In this document: one piece after another, positions 26,768-34,033 of the stretch
Position numbering within the stretch: the first letter of the stretch is position 1
Layout: each line of letters opens with the position of its first letter
Assembly: GCA_024277595.1 (NCBI GenBank)
Contig: JAJRUV010000033.1
Coordinates: forward strand, 1 to 34,174
Source: Gammaproteobacteria bacterium
Lineage (GTDB): Bacteria; Pseudomonadota; Gammaproteobacteria; Thiohalospirales; Thiohalospiraceae
Direction of reading: 5' to 3'
DNA length: 34,174 bases
The notes under the pieces: model-generated
What the model was told of the DNA's origin: nothing
What the model saw: only the letters and a program-made list of their open reading frames with translations
The model's database searches: none
Made by a program: the position numbers and the translations under genes

Positions 26768-27355
26768 TCATCTGCAACTGCCACCACCGCCCATACCCCC
26801 CATACTGCTCCCTCGCATGCCACCTCTACCACCTCTACCGCCCCCCATGCCTCCTCTGCCGCCACCCGTGTAGTCATACGTGCCATCGTCATAAATTGTT
26901 ATACCGTGGCATGCATTACACGGAAGCCCCCTCATGGGGTGCCGGTTTCTCATCGGAGGGCCGGTTACAGTGCTTGCCGGATGGCAGTACAGGCAGTCCC
27001 GGAAAACATCAAACTTGTAGGAAACGGTCTCTTCATCCCAGGTAAAACGATGGCATGATGTGCAGTCATAAACGTTCCCCAGTGCTTGGCCCGGAGGTCC
27101 GGTAGTGCACTTTACCTCGGTACCCACTTTGAGATGATGTTTATCCGGGTTACGCATTCCCAGCCACTCGGCCAGAGGGCTGTCTCCTTTGTTAAAGCGC
27201 GTCTCGTGGCAAACCCGGCATTTTACTTCTGTTACTTCACCGCCAAACAGATTCATTCCCCTCATGGCGTGGCCAGGGAGGGGGAGCAGCACGCCAACCA
27301 GTAACACGGTGAGTGGCAGTAAAAACAGATATGGTTTTTTGTTGTTCAATAGCAT
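26768..27355 (-). CDS. Secreted tetraheme c-type cytochrome with Gly/Arg/Met-rich tail
   Basis: 195 residues from ATG 27353-27355; an upstream in-frame TTG at 27388 is less likely because the signal peptide (FLLPLTVLLVGVLLPLPGHA) fits this ATG. Four CXXCH sites lie at residues 46, 98, 121 and 146. NPDKHHLKVGTEV and FDVFRDCLYCH match corresponding segments of the octaheme protein (LPDRHHLRVNTPIG, PEFRNCLNCH), so the whole haem part is paralogous to its first four haems. The last 30 or so residues are almost only Gly, Arg, Met and Ser, ending GGGGSCR. The gene is the first of the cytochrome/protease series, 61 bp before the octaheme start. Probably an electron-transfer partner of the octaheme protein in the periplasm or at the surface. 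Confidence 0.92.
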   Translation of the reverse strand: MLLNNKKPYLFLLPLTVLLVGVLLPLPGHAMRGMNLFGGEVTEVKCRVCHETRFNKGDSPLAEWLGMRNPDKHHLKVGTEVKCTTGPPGQALGNVYDCTSCHRFTWDEETVSYKFDVFRDCLYCHPASTVTGPPMRNRHPMRGLPCNACHGITIYDDGTYDYTGGGRGGMGGGRGGRGGMRGSSMGGMGGGGSCR

Positions 27356-28007
27356 ATGAAATCTACCCTGCTGGTTGATAACGAACAAATTGTCCCGGGG
27401 TGGTGCTGTCTGGTTTTTTCATCAGGCATAAAACCGGTTTCCTGGTTTTTCCTGTGAAAGGGCTACATGTCTTTAAGGATATCGGTTATTGGTTATGTGA
27501 AAATTACCTGAATTAAAAAACAAAATGTAAATCCGTTGTGTTGTACTTGTTATTCTCTGGCGTTTTTGTCTGTTTTGTGATTTAGACTCAGTACAGTCTA
27601 GCCTATAAATTCAGGTTTGTCTCTTGGTGAAAGTAAAAATTACGAGCATAATTTTTCTGAGCCACACATTTTTCTGCGCTCAAAGGGCTACGGGGAAGCA
27701 GGCGGCAATTTTGTGAGTAACGATGCTTTAAAGCGAGTTGCCAGGGGAGGTAACAATCTGCTGGTCGCCAGCGAATATTCTGTTTACCCTCATTGCTGGT
27801 TCGGTGCGCTCTTTTCGCGTCGACGCGGCGGGTGGTGTTTCCAGGAGAGAGTGCAGACACACCTCGACATACCGGGTTTTAAAAACCCGTGGGTGGTTAA
27901 AGGGAAGATAATGGCGACAGTCGGAAGCTCGCCAACAATCCAGAATGCTGTCTGGCAAAATAGCCCGCAGCGACCCGGGTGCGATAAATTTTTACGTCAA
28001 ACATAAA
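27356..28007. other. 650-bp region upstream of the cytochrome cluster, no confident gene
   Basis: Should contain the promoter of the cytochrome series (minus strand), probably in the AT-rich 27400-27600 part, but no convincing -35/-10 or -24/-12 pair was found. Open frames on both strands (for example plus 27617-28006) show no domain, no ribosome binding site and odd composition, so they are not called. Two short palindromes occur: CGCGTCGACGCG near 27818 and CGGGTTTTAAAAACCCG near 27870, the latter possibly a weak terminator or operator. Confidence 0.5.
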
Positions 28008-28043
28008 ACTCCGGCACCCGCCCGTGCAAACGGGCGCCAGAGT
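28008..28043 (-). terminator. Terminator of the first PEP-CTERM gene
   Basis: Read on the minus strand after the stop: ACTCTGGCGCCCGT pairs with the matching arm across a 4-nt loop (ttgc), with one mismatch and a small bulge, and TTTTATG follows. Confidence 0.7.
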
Positions 28044-28065
28044 CAAAAAAGTCACTGATCGAAAC

Positions 28066-28644
28066 TCAATCAGCCATTTTTTCTGCTGCTTTCTTGCGTC
28101 TCAGGGCAGCCAGACCAACAAGAGCTGAACCGAAGAGCAGTGCAGCCGGCGGGATGGGAACAGGCGCGGCGTTGAGCGATGCATTATACCATCCTCCACC
28201 GGTAATACCGACACCGGTATCGCCGACACCCATAGCGGTACCCGAGACTGTAATGTTGTATACAGCATTGGTTAATGCTCCGCTAAACCCCCAGCTGTCG
28301 TTTGACCCGGTAATCTCCAGGGGTGGGTTTGGGGAACCGGAAGCACTCATGTTTTGAATGTCAAAATTCATGCCGCTGAAAGTAAGCGGGATATCGGAAA
28401 AATGAACGCGGACATTCGCTGCACCCGGTGCTTCATTTACCTCCAGTGTCCAGGTATCCGAGAACGCCTTACCGGTTCCCGACACGTTATCGTGATATAC
28501 CGATGTGCTTTGACCATCATACAGGGTGTTTAATACGGAAACCCCATCGTATGTGCCCGGCGAAATTGCCATATAGGTCGCCGCATGCACTCCTGTGCCG
28601 GCCAGCGCCAGTAGCGATGCTGCCAGCAGGTGTTGTAGTTTCAT
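28066..28644 (-). CDS. PEP-CTERM-like exosortase substrate 1
   Basis: 192 residues from ATG 28642-28644, chosen for AAGGAG nine bases upstream. Signal peptide MKLQHLLAASLLALAGTGVHA. The mature part is Ser/Thr/Gly/Asn-rich, with FSDTWTLEV near residue 61, like the FxDxF class of PEP-CTERM proteins but with Trp. The C-terminal sorting tripartite signal is VPIPP, then hydrophobic AALLFGSALVGLAAL, then the basic RRKK. Such proteins are cut by exosortase and released or attached at the surface, often as part of exopolysaccharide matrix. It is similar throughout to the next gene, so the two are paralogues. The sigma-54 promoter upstream supports the class. No exosortase gene lies in the window. Confidence 0.88.
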   Translation of the reverse strand: MKLQHLLAASLLALAGTGVHAATYMAISPGTYDGVSVLNTLYDGQSTSVYHDNVSGTGKAFSDTWTLEVNEAPGAANVRVHFSDIPLTFSGMNFDIQNMSASGSPNPPLEITGSNDSWGFSGALTNAVYNITVSGTAMGVGDTGVGITGGGWYNASLNAAPVPIPPAALLFGSALVGLAALRRKKAAEKMAD

Positions 28645-28766
28645 TATCATCTTCTCCTTGCCAATTACCAAACGGGATACGCTCTACGGCTCGAACCCGA
28701 TACCTCAGTCACACAATCGGGCTAACTGGGCACGCTGTTTTTGCTGTAATACGCACAGCAAATAGG
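28645..28766 (-). promoter_or_regulatory. Structured 5' leader of PEP-CTERM gene 1
   Basis: The predicted transcript starts near 28755, giving a leader of about 110 nt. It can form a GCTGT/ACAGC hairpin and CCCGAT / ATCGGG around a 14-nt loop (28695-28720). It does not fit a riboswitch class I know; it may affect mRNA stability or translation. Confidence 0.4.
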
Positions 28767-28781
28767 GCAATTAGCGTGCCT
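28767..28781 (-). promoter_or_regulatory. Sigma-54 (-24/-12) promoter of PEP-CTERM gene 1
   Basis: The minus strand reads AGGCACGCTAATTGC, against the consensus TGGCACG-N4-TTGC: all but the first base match and the GG-N10-GC spacing is exact. It lies 123 bp before the start codon. RpoN with the PrsK/PrsR system is the known control of PEP-CTERM genes in several proteobacteria. Confidence 0.8.
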
Positions 28782-29144
28782 GTGTCTGTAGGCAGCTGAT
28801 TGGTAACAATATTTTGACAATTGTTTTTAGACAGGGAACAAGCGGGTGTAAAATTATCTGACATGGGTGTTGTGGAGGGTTGGCTATCTTTGTTTGCGTT
28901 GGTGTTTCCAATGCCGTTGTTAACTATTTGTTGTTATATGGAATTATTCTAATAATGCTTGAAAACTTTGGATCTGCCAAGGGCGGGGGCTGACTCTGGC
29001 CTGTAAGAAAATCTGACACAGGGTGCGGTCGCCATTTTTTCTGCCGCTCCTGCTTTGGGTGGAATACAGGGGTTCCCTGTTTTGCGGGTCTGCATTGATG
29101 ACGTAGAAAGAAGTTGAGGCGGTTTTAATTGGGAGGGAGTTATA
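28782..29144. other. Intergenic region between the two PEP-CTERM genes
   Basis: No gene seen. The part next to 28782 should hold activator sites for the sigma-54 promoter (TTGACAATTG at about 28814 is one candidate). The rest, to the terminator at 29145, holds nothing recognised. Confidence 0.5.
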
Positions 29145-29195
29145 AAAACTTCGCTCTGAACCCCATTTGCTGCGGAGGGGATCAGAGCGAGTTTT
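29145..29195 (-). terminator. Terminator of the second PEP-CTERM gene
   Basis: Arms 29145-29164 and 29177-29195 (aaaacttcgctctgaacccc against its near-complement) form a stem of about 19 bp with a 12-nt loop, followed on the minus strand by TTTTTAT. A strong rho-independent terminator. Confidence 0.88.
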
Positions 29196-29219
29196 GCCGA
29201 TCGATCAGGTCACACTTTT

Positions 29220-29726
29220 TCAGCTGTTTTTACGACGTCTCAGGGCAGCCAGACCAACGAGGGCTGAGCCGAAGAGCAGTGCGGCCGGTGGAAGGGGGAC
29301 GGGCGCTGCATTGAGCGAAACCTCATAGGCTCCCCCGAAACTATAGCCATTTACCGTGTTGTCACCTGTGGCATCACCACCAATTGTGAAATTGTATGTG
29401 CCATTTTCAAGCGTACCTGTGTAAAACAAGCTGTCGCCTCCACCGGCAAAGGTTGGACTTCCGGTGACCGCCAGGTTATCAATGTTAACGGTATACCCAA
29501 GCAGGGAGCCGTGAACATCAGAAACGCTGATGTTAACATCAGCGGCACCGATTGTTTCATCCACTACCAGCGACCAGCTGTCGGAAAAAGTTCCATTCGG
29601 GTGTATTGTTATGCTGCTCTCGGTATCGGATAGTGCCGCCCCGGATCCTGTCAGCGTAGTTGCTGCTTCTGCTCCTGCACTGGCAAATGCCAGCAGTGAT
29701 ATGGCGAGTATGTGCTTTGCTTTCAT
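29220..29726 (-). CDS. PEP-CTERM-like exosortase substrate 2
   Basis: 168 residues. Signal peptide MKAKHILAISLLAFASAGAEA. The mature part has low Cys/Lys and high Ser/Thr/Gly/Asn, including FSDSWSLVV at about 47-55. The C-terminus is VPLPPAALLFGSALVGLAAL followed by RRRK, a PEP-CTERM-like sorting signal that is almost identical, also at DNA level, to that of the preceding paralogue. The rest aligns throughout with lower identity (for example ITGSND / VTGSPTF regions). Predicted to be exported by Sec, then processed by an exosortase encoded elsewhere. Its own sigma-54 promoter and terminator show it is a separate transcription unit. The exact role is unknown, possibly matrix or surface structure. 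Confidence 0.88.
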   Translation of the reverse strand: MKAKHILAISLLAFASAGAEAATTLTGSGAALSDTESSITIHPNGTFSDSWSLVVDETIGAADVNISVSDVHGSLLGYTVNIDNLAVTGSPTFAGGGDSLFYTGTLENGTYNFTIGGDATGDNTVNGYSFGGAYEVSLNAAPVPLPPAALLFGSALVGLAALRRRKNS

Positions 29727-29809
29727 CGCTAGTTCTCCATGTGTTTAGATAGTAAAGCTTTGCAGAGGGTTTAACCGTCTCCGCGCCTTTTTATGCAAAA
29801 GCAGTTTAG

Positions 29810-29825
29810 TGCAATTTTTACGCCA
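29810..29825 (-). promoter_or_regulatory. Sigma-54 (-24/-12) promoter of PEP-CTERM gene 2
   Basis: The minus strand reads TGGCGTAAAAATTGCA: TGGC and TTGCA match the consensus and GG-N10-GC spacing is exact. It is 84 bp before the start codon, and the predicted leader contains a GCTTTTGCA / TGCAAAGC hairpin. Confidence 0.75.
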
Positions 29826-29901
29826 TTGTTAATTTTTCATTGAATATGCAGTGATATTTCAATTGCTTCCACTTTCGGCGATCTGTTTCTGTAAAGCTGT
29901 T

Positions 29902-29928
29902 TGACGCTTTTTTTTGTGACGGGCGTCA
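29902..29928. promoter_or_regulatory. Candidate activator site (UAS) for the sigma-54 promoter
   Basis: The dyad TGACGGGCGTCA at 29917-29928 and a further TGACGC at 29902 form nested inverted repeats about 90 bp upstream of the -24 box, the usual distance for an enhancer-binding protein such as PrsR. The remaining sequence to the plsY stop at 30149 is AT-rich with nothing else recognised. Confidence 0.45.
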
Positions 29929-30148
29929 ATATTTGGTTTTTCATTAATATCTGGTTTTTGGCTTAACGCCCTGTTATTGCCTGTTATTTATCCTGTATGG
30001 CATTGTTTTTGTCTGGGAGGGGGTGAGAGCGAGCCTGTTTTTCATGGTAAAAAAAACTGACATATGGATTTTCTGGTTATGGTATCGGTATGCTGGCAAG
30101 CAGGTTTCACAAGGTTGGTGAACTGTTGCGGTGAGCAAAGTCGAATGG

Positions 30149-30751
30149 CTATTTTTTTGATTTATTTTTGCCAATCCGGTTTTCAGTGCCGTTGACAAGA
30201 CTGCCAATATTGCCGCGATGTCGCCAGATGAGCAGCAGGGATAATGCAACTGCCATAACCAGAAGTGATGGTGAGTCTGTAAACCAGGCGGTCCAGGCTG
30301 GCACCAGGAGCGCGGCGCACAACGCGGAAAGTGATGAGTAACGGGTCAGAGCCGCCACCGCCAGCCAGGTGGCCAGTGTGGCGAATCCGACTGCCCAGGA
30401 GGTTCCCAGCAGCACCCCCAGCCCGGTTGCCACCCCCTTGCCACCCTTGAAGCCGAAAAAGAGCGGGTAGAGATGGCCCAGAAAAACGGCCGCTCCCATT
30501 GCTGCGATTGCTATGTCACCGGCCCCCAGAAGTCGCCCCGCCAGCACAGCGATGAGTCCCTTCAGCATATCTCCCGACAGGGTGATGAAGGCCGCTTTTC
30601 TGCCACCGATACGCAGGACATTGGTGGCTCCGGGGTTGCCAGAGCCCTGGGTGCGGGGATCGGGAAGCCCCAGCAGCTTGCTGGTGATAACCGCTGTGGA
30701 CAGGGAGCCCAGCAGGTAGGCGGAAAGGATCAGGAACCCGTCGAATATCAT
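30149..30751 (-). CDS. plsY: Acyl-phosphate:glycerol-3-phosphate acyltransferase PlsY
   Basis: 200 residues from ATG 30749-30751; a farther in-frame start at 30814 adds a non-membrane stretch unlike the family. The protein is polytopic with about five membrane segments. The three PlsY motifs are present: AYLLGSLSTA with the downstream GSGNPGATNVLR, then GHLYPLFFGFKGGKGVATGLG, and a C-terminal RHRGNIGSLVNGTE. It transfers acyl groups from acyl-phosphate (made by PlsX) to glycerol-3-phosphate, the first step of phospholipid synthesis. It is divergent to folB, the common gammaproteobacterial arrangement. Confidence 0.96.
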   Translation of the reverse strand: MIFDGFLILSAYLLGSLSTAVITSKLLGLPDPRTQGSGNPGATNVLRIGGRKAAFITLSGDMLKGLIAVLAGRLLGAGDIAIAAMGAAVFLGHLYPLFFGFKGGKGVATGLGVLLGTSWAVGFATLATWLAVAALTRYSSLSALCAALLVPAWTAWFTDSPSLLVMAVALSLLLIWRHRGNIGSLVNGTENRIGKNKSKK

Positions 30752-30963
30752 TCCGGAAACCGCGGCTGGATAGTGTGAAGTGTACGCTTGCGAGGGTGCG
30801 GGACAAGCGTACAACTTGTGCCATCGCGCGCTTTACCCGGCAGGTTAATAACCAGCTTGAAATTAACAGGTTGCACATCAGCAGCTAACATGGGATGAGA
30901 GCGGTCAACTGCGGTTTCCAGGATCATCTGGACAGCGTACCGGATTGATGGGATATTTGCCAT

Positions 30964-31320
30964 ATGGACATTATCTTTTTGCGCGATCTGCGCATAGAAA
31001 CAGTAATCGGTATTTTCGACTGGGAACGCTGTATCAAACAGGTGGTCAGCCTGGATCTGGAGATGGCGGCCGATATCCGCAACGCGGCGGTTTCGGATGC
31101 TATTGACGATACACTGGACTACAAAGCTGTGGCCAAACGGCTGATTGAGTTTGTCGGTTCAAGCGAGTTCCAGCTGGTAGAGACACTGGCGGAGCGGGTG
31201 ACAGAGATTGTCCGGGATGAGTTCCAGGTGTCGTGGGTTCGTCTGTGCATCAATAAAAAAGGTGCGGTGCGTGGTGCCCGTGATGTGGGGGTGATCATTG
31301 AGCGCGGGCAGCGGGAGTGA
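30964..31320 (+). CDS. folB: Dihydroneopterin aldolase
   Basis: 118 residues, standard length. The opening MDIIFLRDLRIETVIGIFDWER is the typical start of FolB when read up to IGIFDWE. LDYKAVAKRLIEFV and FQLVETLAERV carry the substrate-binding Glu, and the Lys-containing region CINKKGAVRGARDVGV ends the protein. It converts 7,8-dihydroneopterin to 6-hydroxymethyl-dihydropterin in folate synthesis. It is followed by folK, the next enzyme in the pathway. Confidence 0.96.
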   Translation: MDIIFLRDLRIETVIGIFDWERCIKQVVSLDLEMAADIRNAAVSDAIDDTLDYKAVAKRLIEFVGSSEFQLVETLAERVTEIVRDEFQVSWVRLCINKKGAVRGARDVGVIIERGQRE

Positions 31321-31412
31321 AATGGTGAGGCCCTGTTTTTTTCTTGCTGCCTTTTCGCAGCAATGATCCAACAGCATATTTTGAACCGGTCTGTAATGGG
31401 TGGTGGTGAAAA

Positions 31413-31904
31413 ATGAAAGCCAGGGTTTATGTTGGAATGGGAAGCAACATGGATCGTTCCAGCAACATCCGCAGTGCCGTTACCGCGTTACGCAGGCAGT
31501 TTGGTGAGTTGCTGTTGTCCCGTGTCTATGACAGTGAGGCAGTGGGTTTTGACGGGGCTAACTTCTTCAATCTGGTGGTGGGCTTTGACAGCAGGCAATC
31601 TGTTCAGAAGATTGCTGCTGCACTCCAGCGCATCGAGGCGGAACATGGCCGCAAGCGGGGTGAAAAACGCTTTGCCCCCCGCCCTCTTGACCTGGATCTG
31701 CTACTGTACGATAACCTGGTTTTGAGTGAAGGCAAGATACAGATTCCGCGGGATGAAATCATGAAATATGCCTTTGTCCTGTGTCCCCTGGCCGAGATTG
31801 CGCCACAACGGGCCCATCCAGTTGCAGGCCGTCCTTTTATCGAATTGTGGCGGGAGTTTGAAAGGGTAGGGCAGCAACTCTCGCCAGTCGGGATTCGGCT
31901 GTAA
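31413..31904 (+). CDS. folK: 2-amino-4-hydroxy-6-hydroxymethyldihydropteridine pyrophosphokinase
   Basis: 163 residues, the normal size. YVGMGSNMDRSSNI is the N-terminal motif, and the signature KRFAPRPLDLDLLLYDN contains the HPPK Asp pair. IPRDEIMKYAFVLCPLAEIAP replaces the more usual IPHPRM-RAFVL, so the His-Pro pair there is changed. It pyrophosphorylates 6-hydroxymethyl-dihydropterin with ATP. It lies 92 bp after folB and is likely cotranscribed. The segment EKRFAPRPLD replaces the common RWGPRTLDLD arginine/threonine arrangement, but catalytic Asp residues remain. Confidence 0.94.
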   Translation: MKARVYVGMGSNMDRSSNIRSAVTALRRQFGELLLSRVYDSEAVGFDGANFFNLVVGFDSRQSVQKIAAALQRIEAEHGRKRGEKRFAPRPLDLDLLLYDNLVLSEGKIQIPRDEIMKYAFVLCPLAEIAPQRAHPVAGRPFIELWREFERVGQQLSPVGIRL

Positions 31905-31978
31905 CAGGAATGTAATATCTCTTTGCTGAAATGGCGGCTGGTGGAGTGCATCAGTTGTGCAGGGATAAGAATACCGTG

Positions 31979-32662
31979 ATGAAGAGAATACTGATTGTTG
32001 AAGATGAGGCGGCGATTCGGGAGATGGTCATATTTGCGTTGACGCGGGCCGGTTTTGAGGTGGATGAGGCTGCCGATGCCGCAGAGGCGCAGACCCGGGT
32101 TTTTGAGCGGCTGCCCGATCTGGTTCTGCTGGACTGGATGTTGCCCGACAGCAGCGGGATTGATCTGGCGCGGCGCTTCAAGCGTGACAAGGCTGCCCAT
32201 GAGATGCCCATCATCATGGTGACAGCCCGCGGTGAGGAGGATGATAATATCCGGGGTCTCGAGGCAGGGGCCGATGACTATGTCACCAAACCGTTTTCTC
32301 CGCGTGAGCTGGTGGCGCGTATTCGCGCCGTGTTGCGCCGCATCTCTCCGCTGGAGGATGAGGGACTGGAGGTCAACGGGTTACACCTCGATCAGGCCAG
32401 TCACCGTATTACATCTCACGGCAAGCCGGTGGATCTGGGGCCGACCGAATTCCGTCTGCTGCAGTTTTTCATGACACATCCGGAGCGGGTCTACAGCCGC
32501 AACCAGCTTATCGATCGCGTCTGGGGTGGAACGGCCTATATCGAGGAGCGTACCGTGGATGTTCATGTGCGCCGTTTGCGCAAGGCCCTCGAGTCCCATC
32601 AACATGATCGGCTGATTCAGACGGTAAGGGGAGCGGGATACCGCTTTTCCCCGCAGATGTGA
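31979..32662 (+). CDS. phoB: Phosphate regulon response regulator PhoB
   Basis: 227 residues from ATG 31979; an upstream ATG at 31931 is in frame but adds 16 atypical residues. The receiver domain has acidic pocket VEDE, phospho-acceptor Asp52 in [13 protein letters not shown], and Lys in [10 protein letters not shown]. The OmpR-type winged helix has [22 protein letters not shown] and [12 protein letters not shown], with GAGYRFS at the end. The W-M-L-P motif and [17 protein letters not shown] are PhoB hallmarks. It activates phosphate-starvation genes. phoR follows 37 bp downstream. Confidence 0.94.
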   Translation: MKRILIVEDEAAIREMVIFALTRAGFEVDEAADAAEAQTRVFERLPDLVLLDWMLPDSSGIDLARRFKRDKAAHEMPIIMVTARGEEDDNIRGLEAGADDYVTKPFSPRELVARIRAVLRRISPLEDEGLEVNGLHLDQASHRITSHGKPVDLGPTEFRLLQFFMTHPERVYSRNQLIDRVWGGTAYIEERTVDVHVRRLRKALESHQHDRLIQTVRGAGYRFSPQM

Positions 32663-32699
32663 CGGGAGTAACAGTATCGTTACAGTAGAGTTTATCCGC

Positions 32700-33998
32700 G
32701 TGATTCTGGTTGCTTTACTGGCCCTTCTGCTGGGATGGGTGGTGGGGCATGTGTTGCTGTTTCTGTTGTTGGCAATGCTCGGTTATCTGGTCTGGCATCT
32801 CTATAATCTGTCACGTCTGCAACGCTGGCTGCGGCGGGCTGAACTCAGTAGTCTGCCGGTGTCCAGCGGTATCTGGGGAAGCGCATTCGATGGCATCTAT
32901 CGCCTTCGTGAAGGCAGTCTCAGACGCCGAAAACGGCTTAACCGGCTGCTGAAGCGCTTTTATAAACTGGCTGCTGCACTGCCTGATGCCACCGTCATGC
33001 TCGGTGAGTATGATACCATCGAGTGGTACAACAAACCGGCACAAAAACTGCTCGGGCTGCAGCCTTCAACCGATGTGGGGCAGCACATCGGCAATCTGCT
33101 GCGCCACCCTGTCTTCAGAGCCTATCTGGACAAAGGGGGTGGTGATGAACCGATTGAGATTCCTTCACCGGAAGATGAAACCGTTATTTTGTCAGTGCAT
33201 CTTGTCTCTTACGGCAAGAACCGCCGCCTGTTGACCGCCCGGGATATCACCCGTCTGCACCAGCTGGAGCAGATGCGCCGTGGTTTCGTGGCCGATGTTT
33301 CCCATGAGCTGCGTACGCCGTTGACGGTGATTTCCGGTTACCTCGAGTCTATGACGGACAGTGCTGAAGAGTTGCCCCGGGATTGGCAACGCTCCGTGGT
33401 GCTTATGGAGCAGCAGACGCAGCGGATGCAGCACATTGTGACGGATCTGCTGTTCCTTGCAAGAATGGAAAACGGAGGGCAGCCAGGTGGGGGAGAGGTA
33501 ATCGATGTGCCGACCCTGCTTGCTGTCATTCAGGAGGATGCCATTATGCTCAGTGGTGACAACGAGCAAAGGATCAGCCTGGACGCTGATCCCGCGCTGT
33601 TGATAAAAGGTGAATATGAGGAGTTGCGCAGCCTGTTTTCCAATCTGATCTTCAATGCAGTGCAGTACACTCCTGCGGGCGGGGAGATCCGGATCTGCTG
33701 GCGCCGAAGCGAGCAGGGGGCCAGATTTGAGGTAAAGGATAGTGGCCAAGGCATCGCCGCTCACCACATTCCTCGCCTGACAGAGCGATTCTATCGAATC
33801 GACGTGGGTCGTTCACGGGAGAAAGGGGGAACCGGGCTGGGACTTGCCATCGTCAAGCATGTGATGAACCGTTACCAGGGATATCTGGAGATCGGCAGCG
33901 AGGTTGGCAAGGGGAGTCTGTTCAGTTGCTACTTCCCTGCCGAAGTCCTCACATCCAGACTTTTGCCGCGAAACCCCGACTGTGCCGATGTAACTTGA
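32700..33998 (+). CDS. phoR: Phosphate regulon sensor histidine kinase PhoR
   Basis: 432 residues from a GTG start. The N-terminus has two hydrophobic stretches (LVALLALLLGWVVGHVLLF and LLAMLGYLVWHL parts), giving a membrane hairpin with no large periplasmic domain, as in E. coli PhoR. A charged linker and a PAS domain (about 90-185, LGEYDTIEWYNKPAQKLLGL) follow. The HisKA H box is FVADVSHELRTPLTV with His202, then N box NLIFNAVQYTP, DSGQGI, FYRIDVGRSREKGGTGLGLAI. All catalytic boxes are intact. PhoR senses phosphate status through PstSCAB/PhoU, none of which lie in this window, and phosphorylates PhoB. Confidence 0.94.
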   Translation: MILVALLALLLGWVVGHVLLFLLLAMLGYLVWHLYNLSRLQRWLRRAELSSLPVSSGIWGSAFDGIYRLREGSLRRRKRLNRLLKRFYKLAAALPDATVMLGEYDTIEWYNKPAQKLLGLQPSTDVGQHIGNLLRHPVFRAYLDKGGGDEPIEIPSPEDETVILSVHLVSYGKNRRLLTARDITRLHQLEQMRRGFVADVSHELRTPLTVISGYLESMTDSAEELPRDWQRSVVLMEQQTQRMQHIVTDLLFLARMENGGQPGGGEVIDVPTLLAVIQEDAIMLSGDNEQRISLDADPALLIKGEYEELRSLFSNLIFNAVQYTPAGGEIRICWRRSEQGARFEVKDSGQGIAAHHIPRLTERFYRIDVGRSREKGGTGLGLAIVKHVMNRYQGYLEIGSEVGKGSLFSCYFPAEVLTSRLLPRNPDCADVT

Positions 33999-34033
33999 AA
34001 CCTGGCTTGTTATCGGGAAGATGTATCAGGTTC

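Noticed and set aside
26658-26873. Plus-strand frame encoding a Pro/Leu repeat (PPLPPP)
   Set aside because: It is the reverse of the Gly/Arg/Met-rich tail codons of the tetraheme gene.
27617-28006. Plus-strand open frame of 129 codons in the gap upstream of the cytochromes
   Set aside because: No recognisable domain, no ribosome binding site and unusual residue composition; overlaps other meaningless frames.
28690-28785. Possible riboswitch (GGCACGCT...AGCGTGCC stem with inner hairpin) before the PEP-CTERM gene; c-di-GMP class considered
   Set aside because: It lacks the conserved GEMM core, and half of the outer stem is the sigma-54 promoter itself, upstream of the predicted transcript start.
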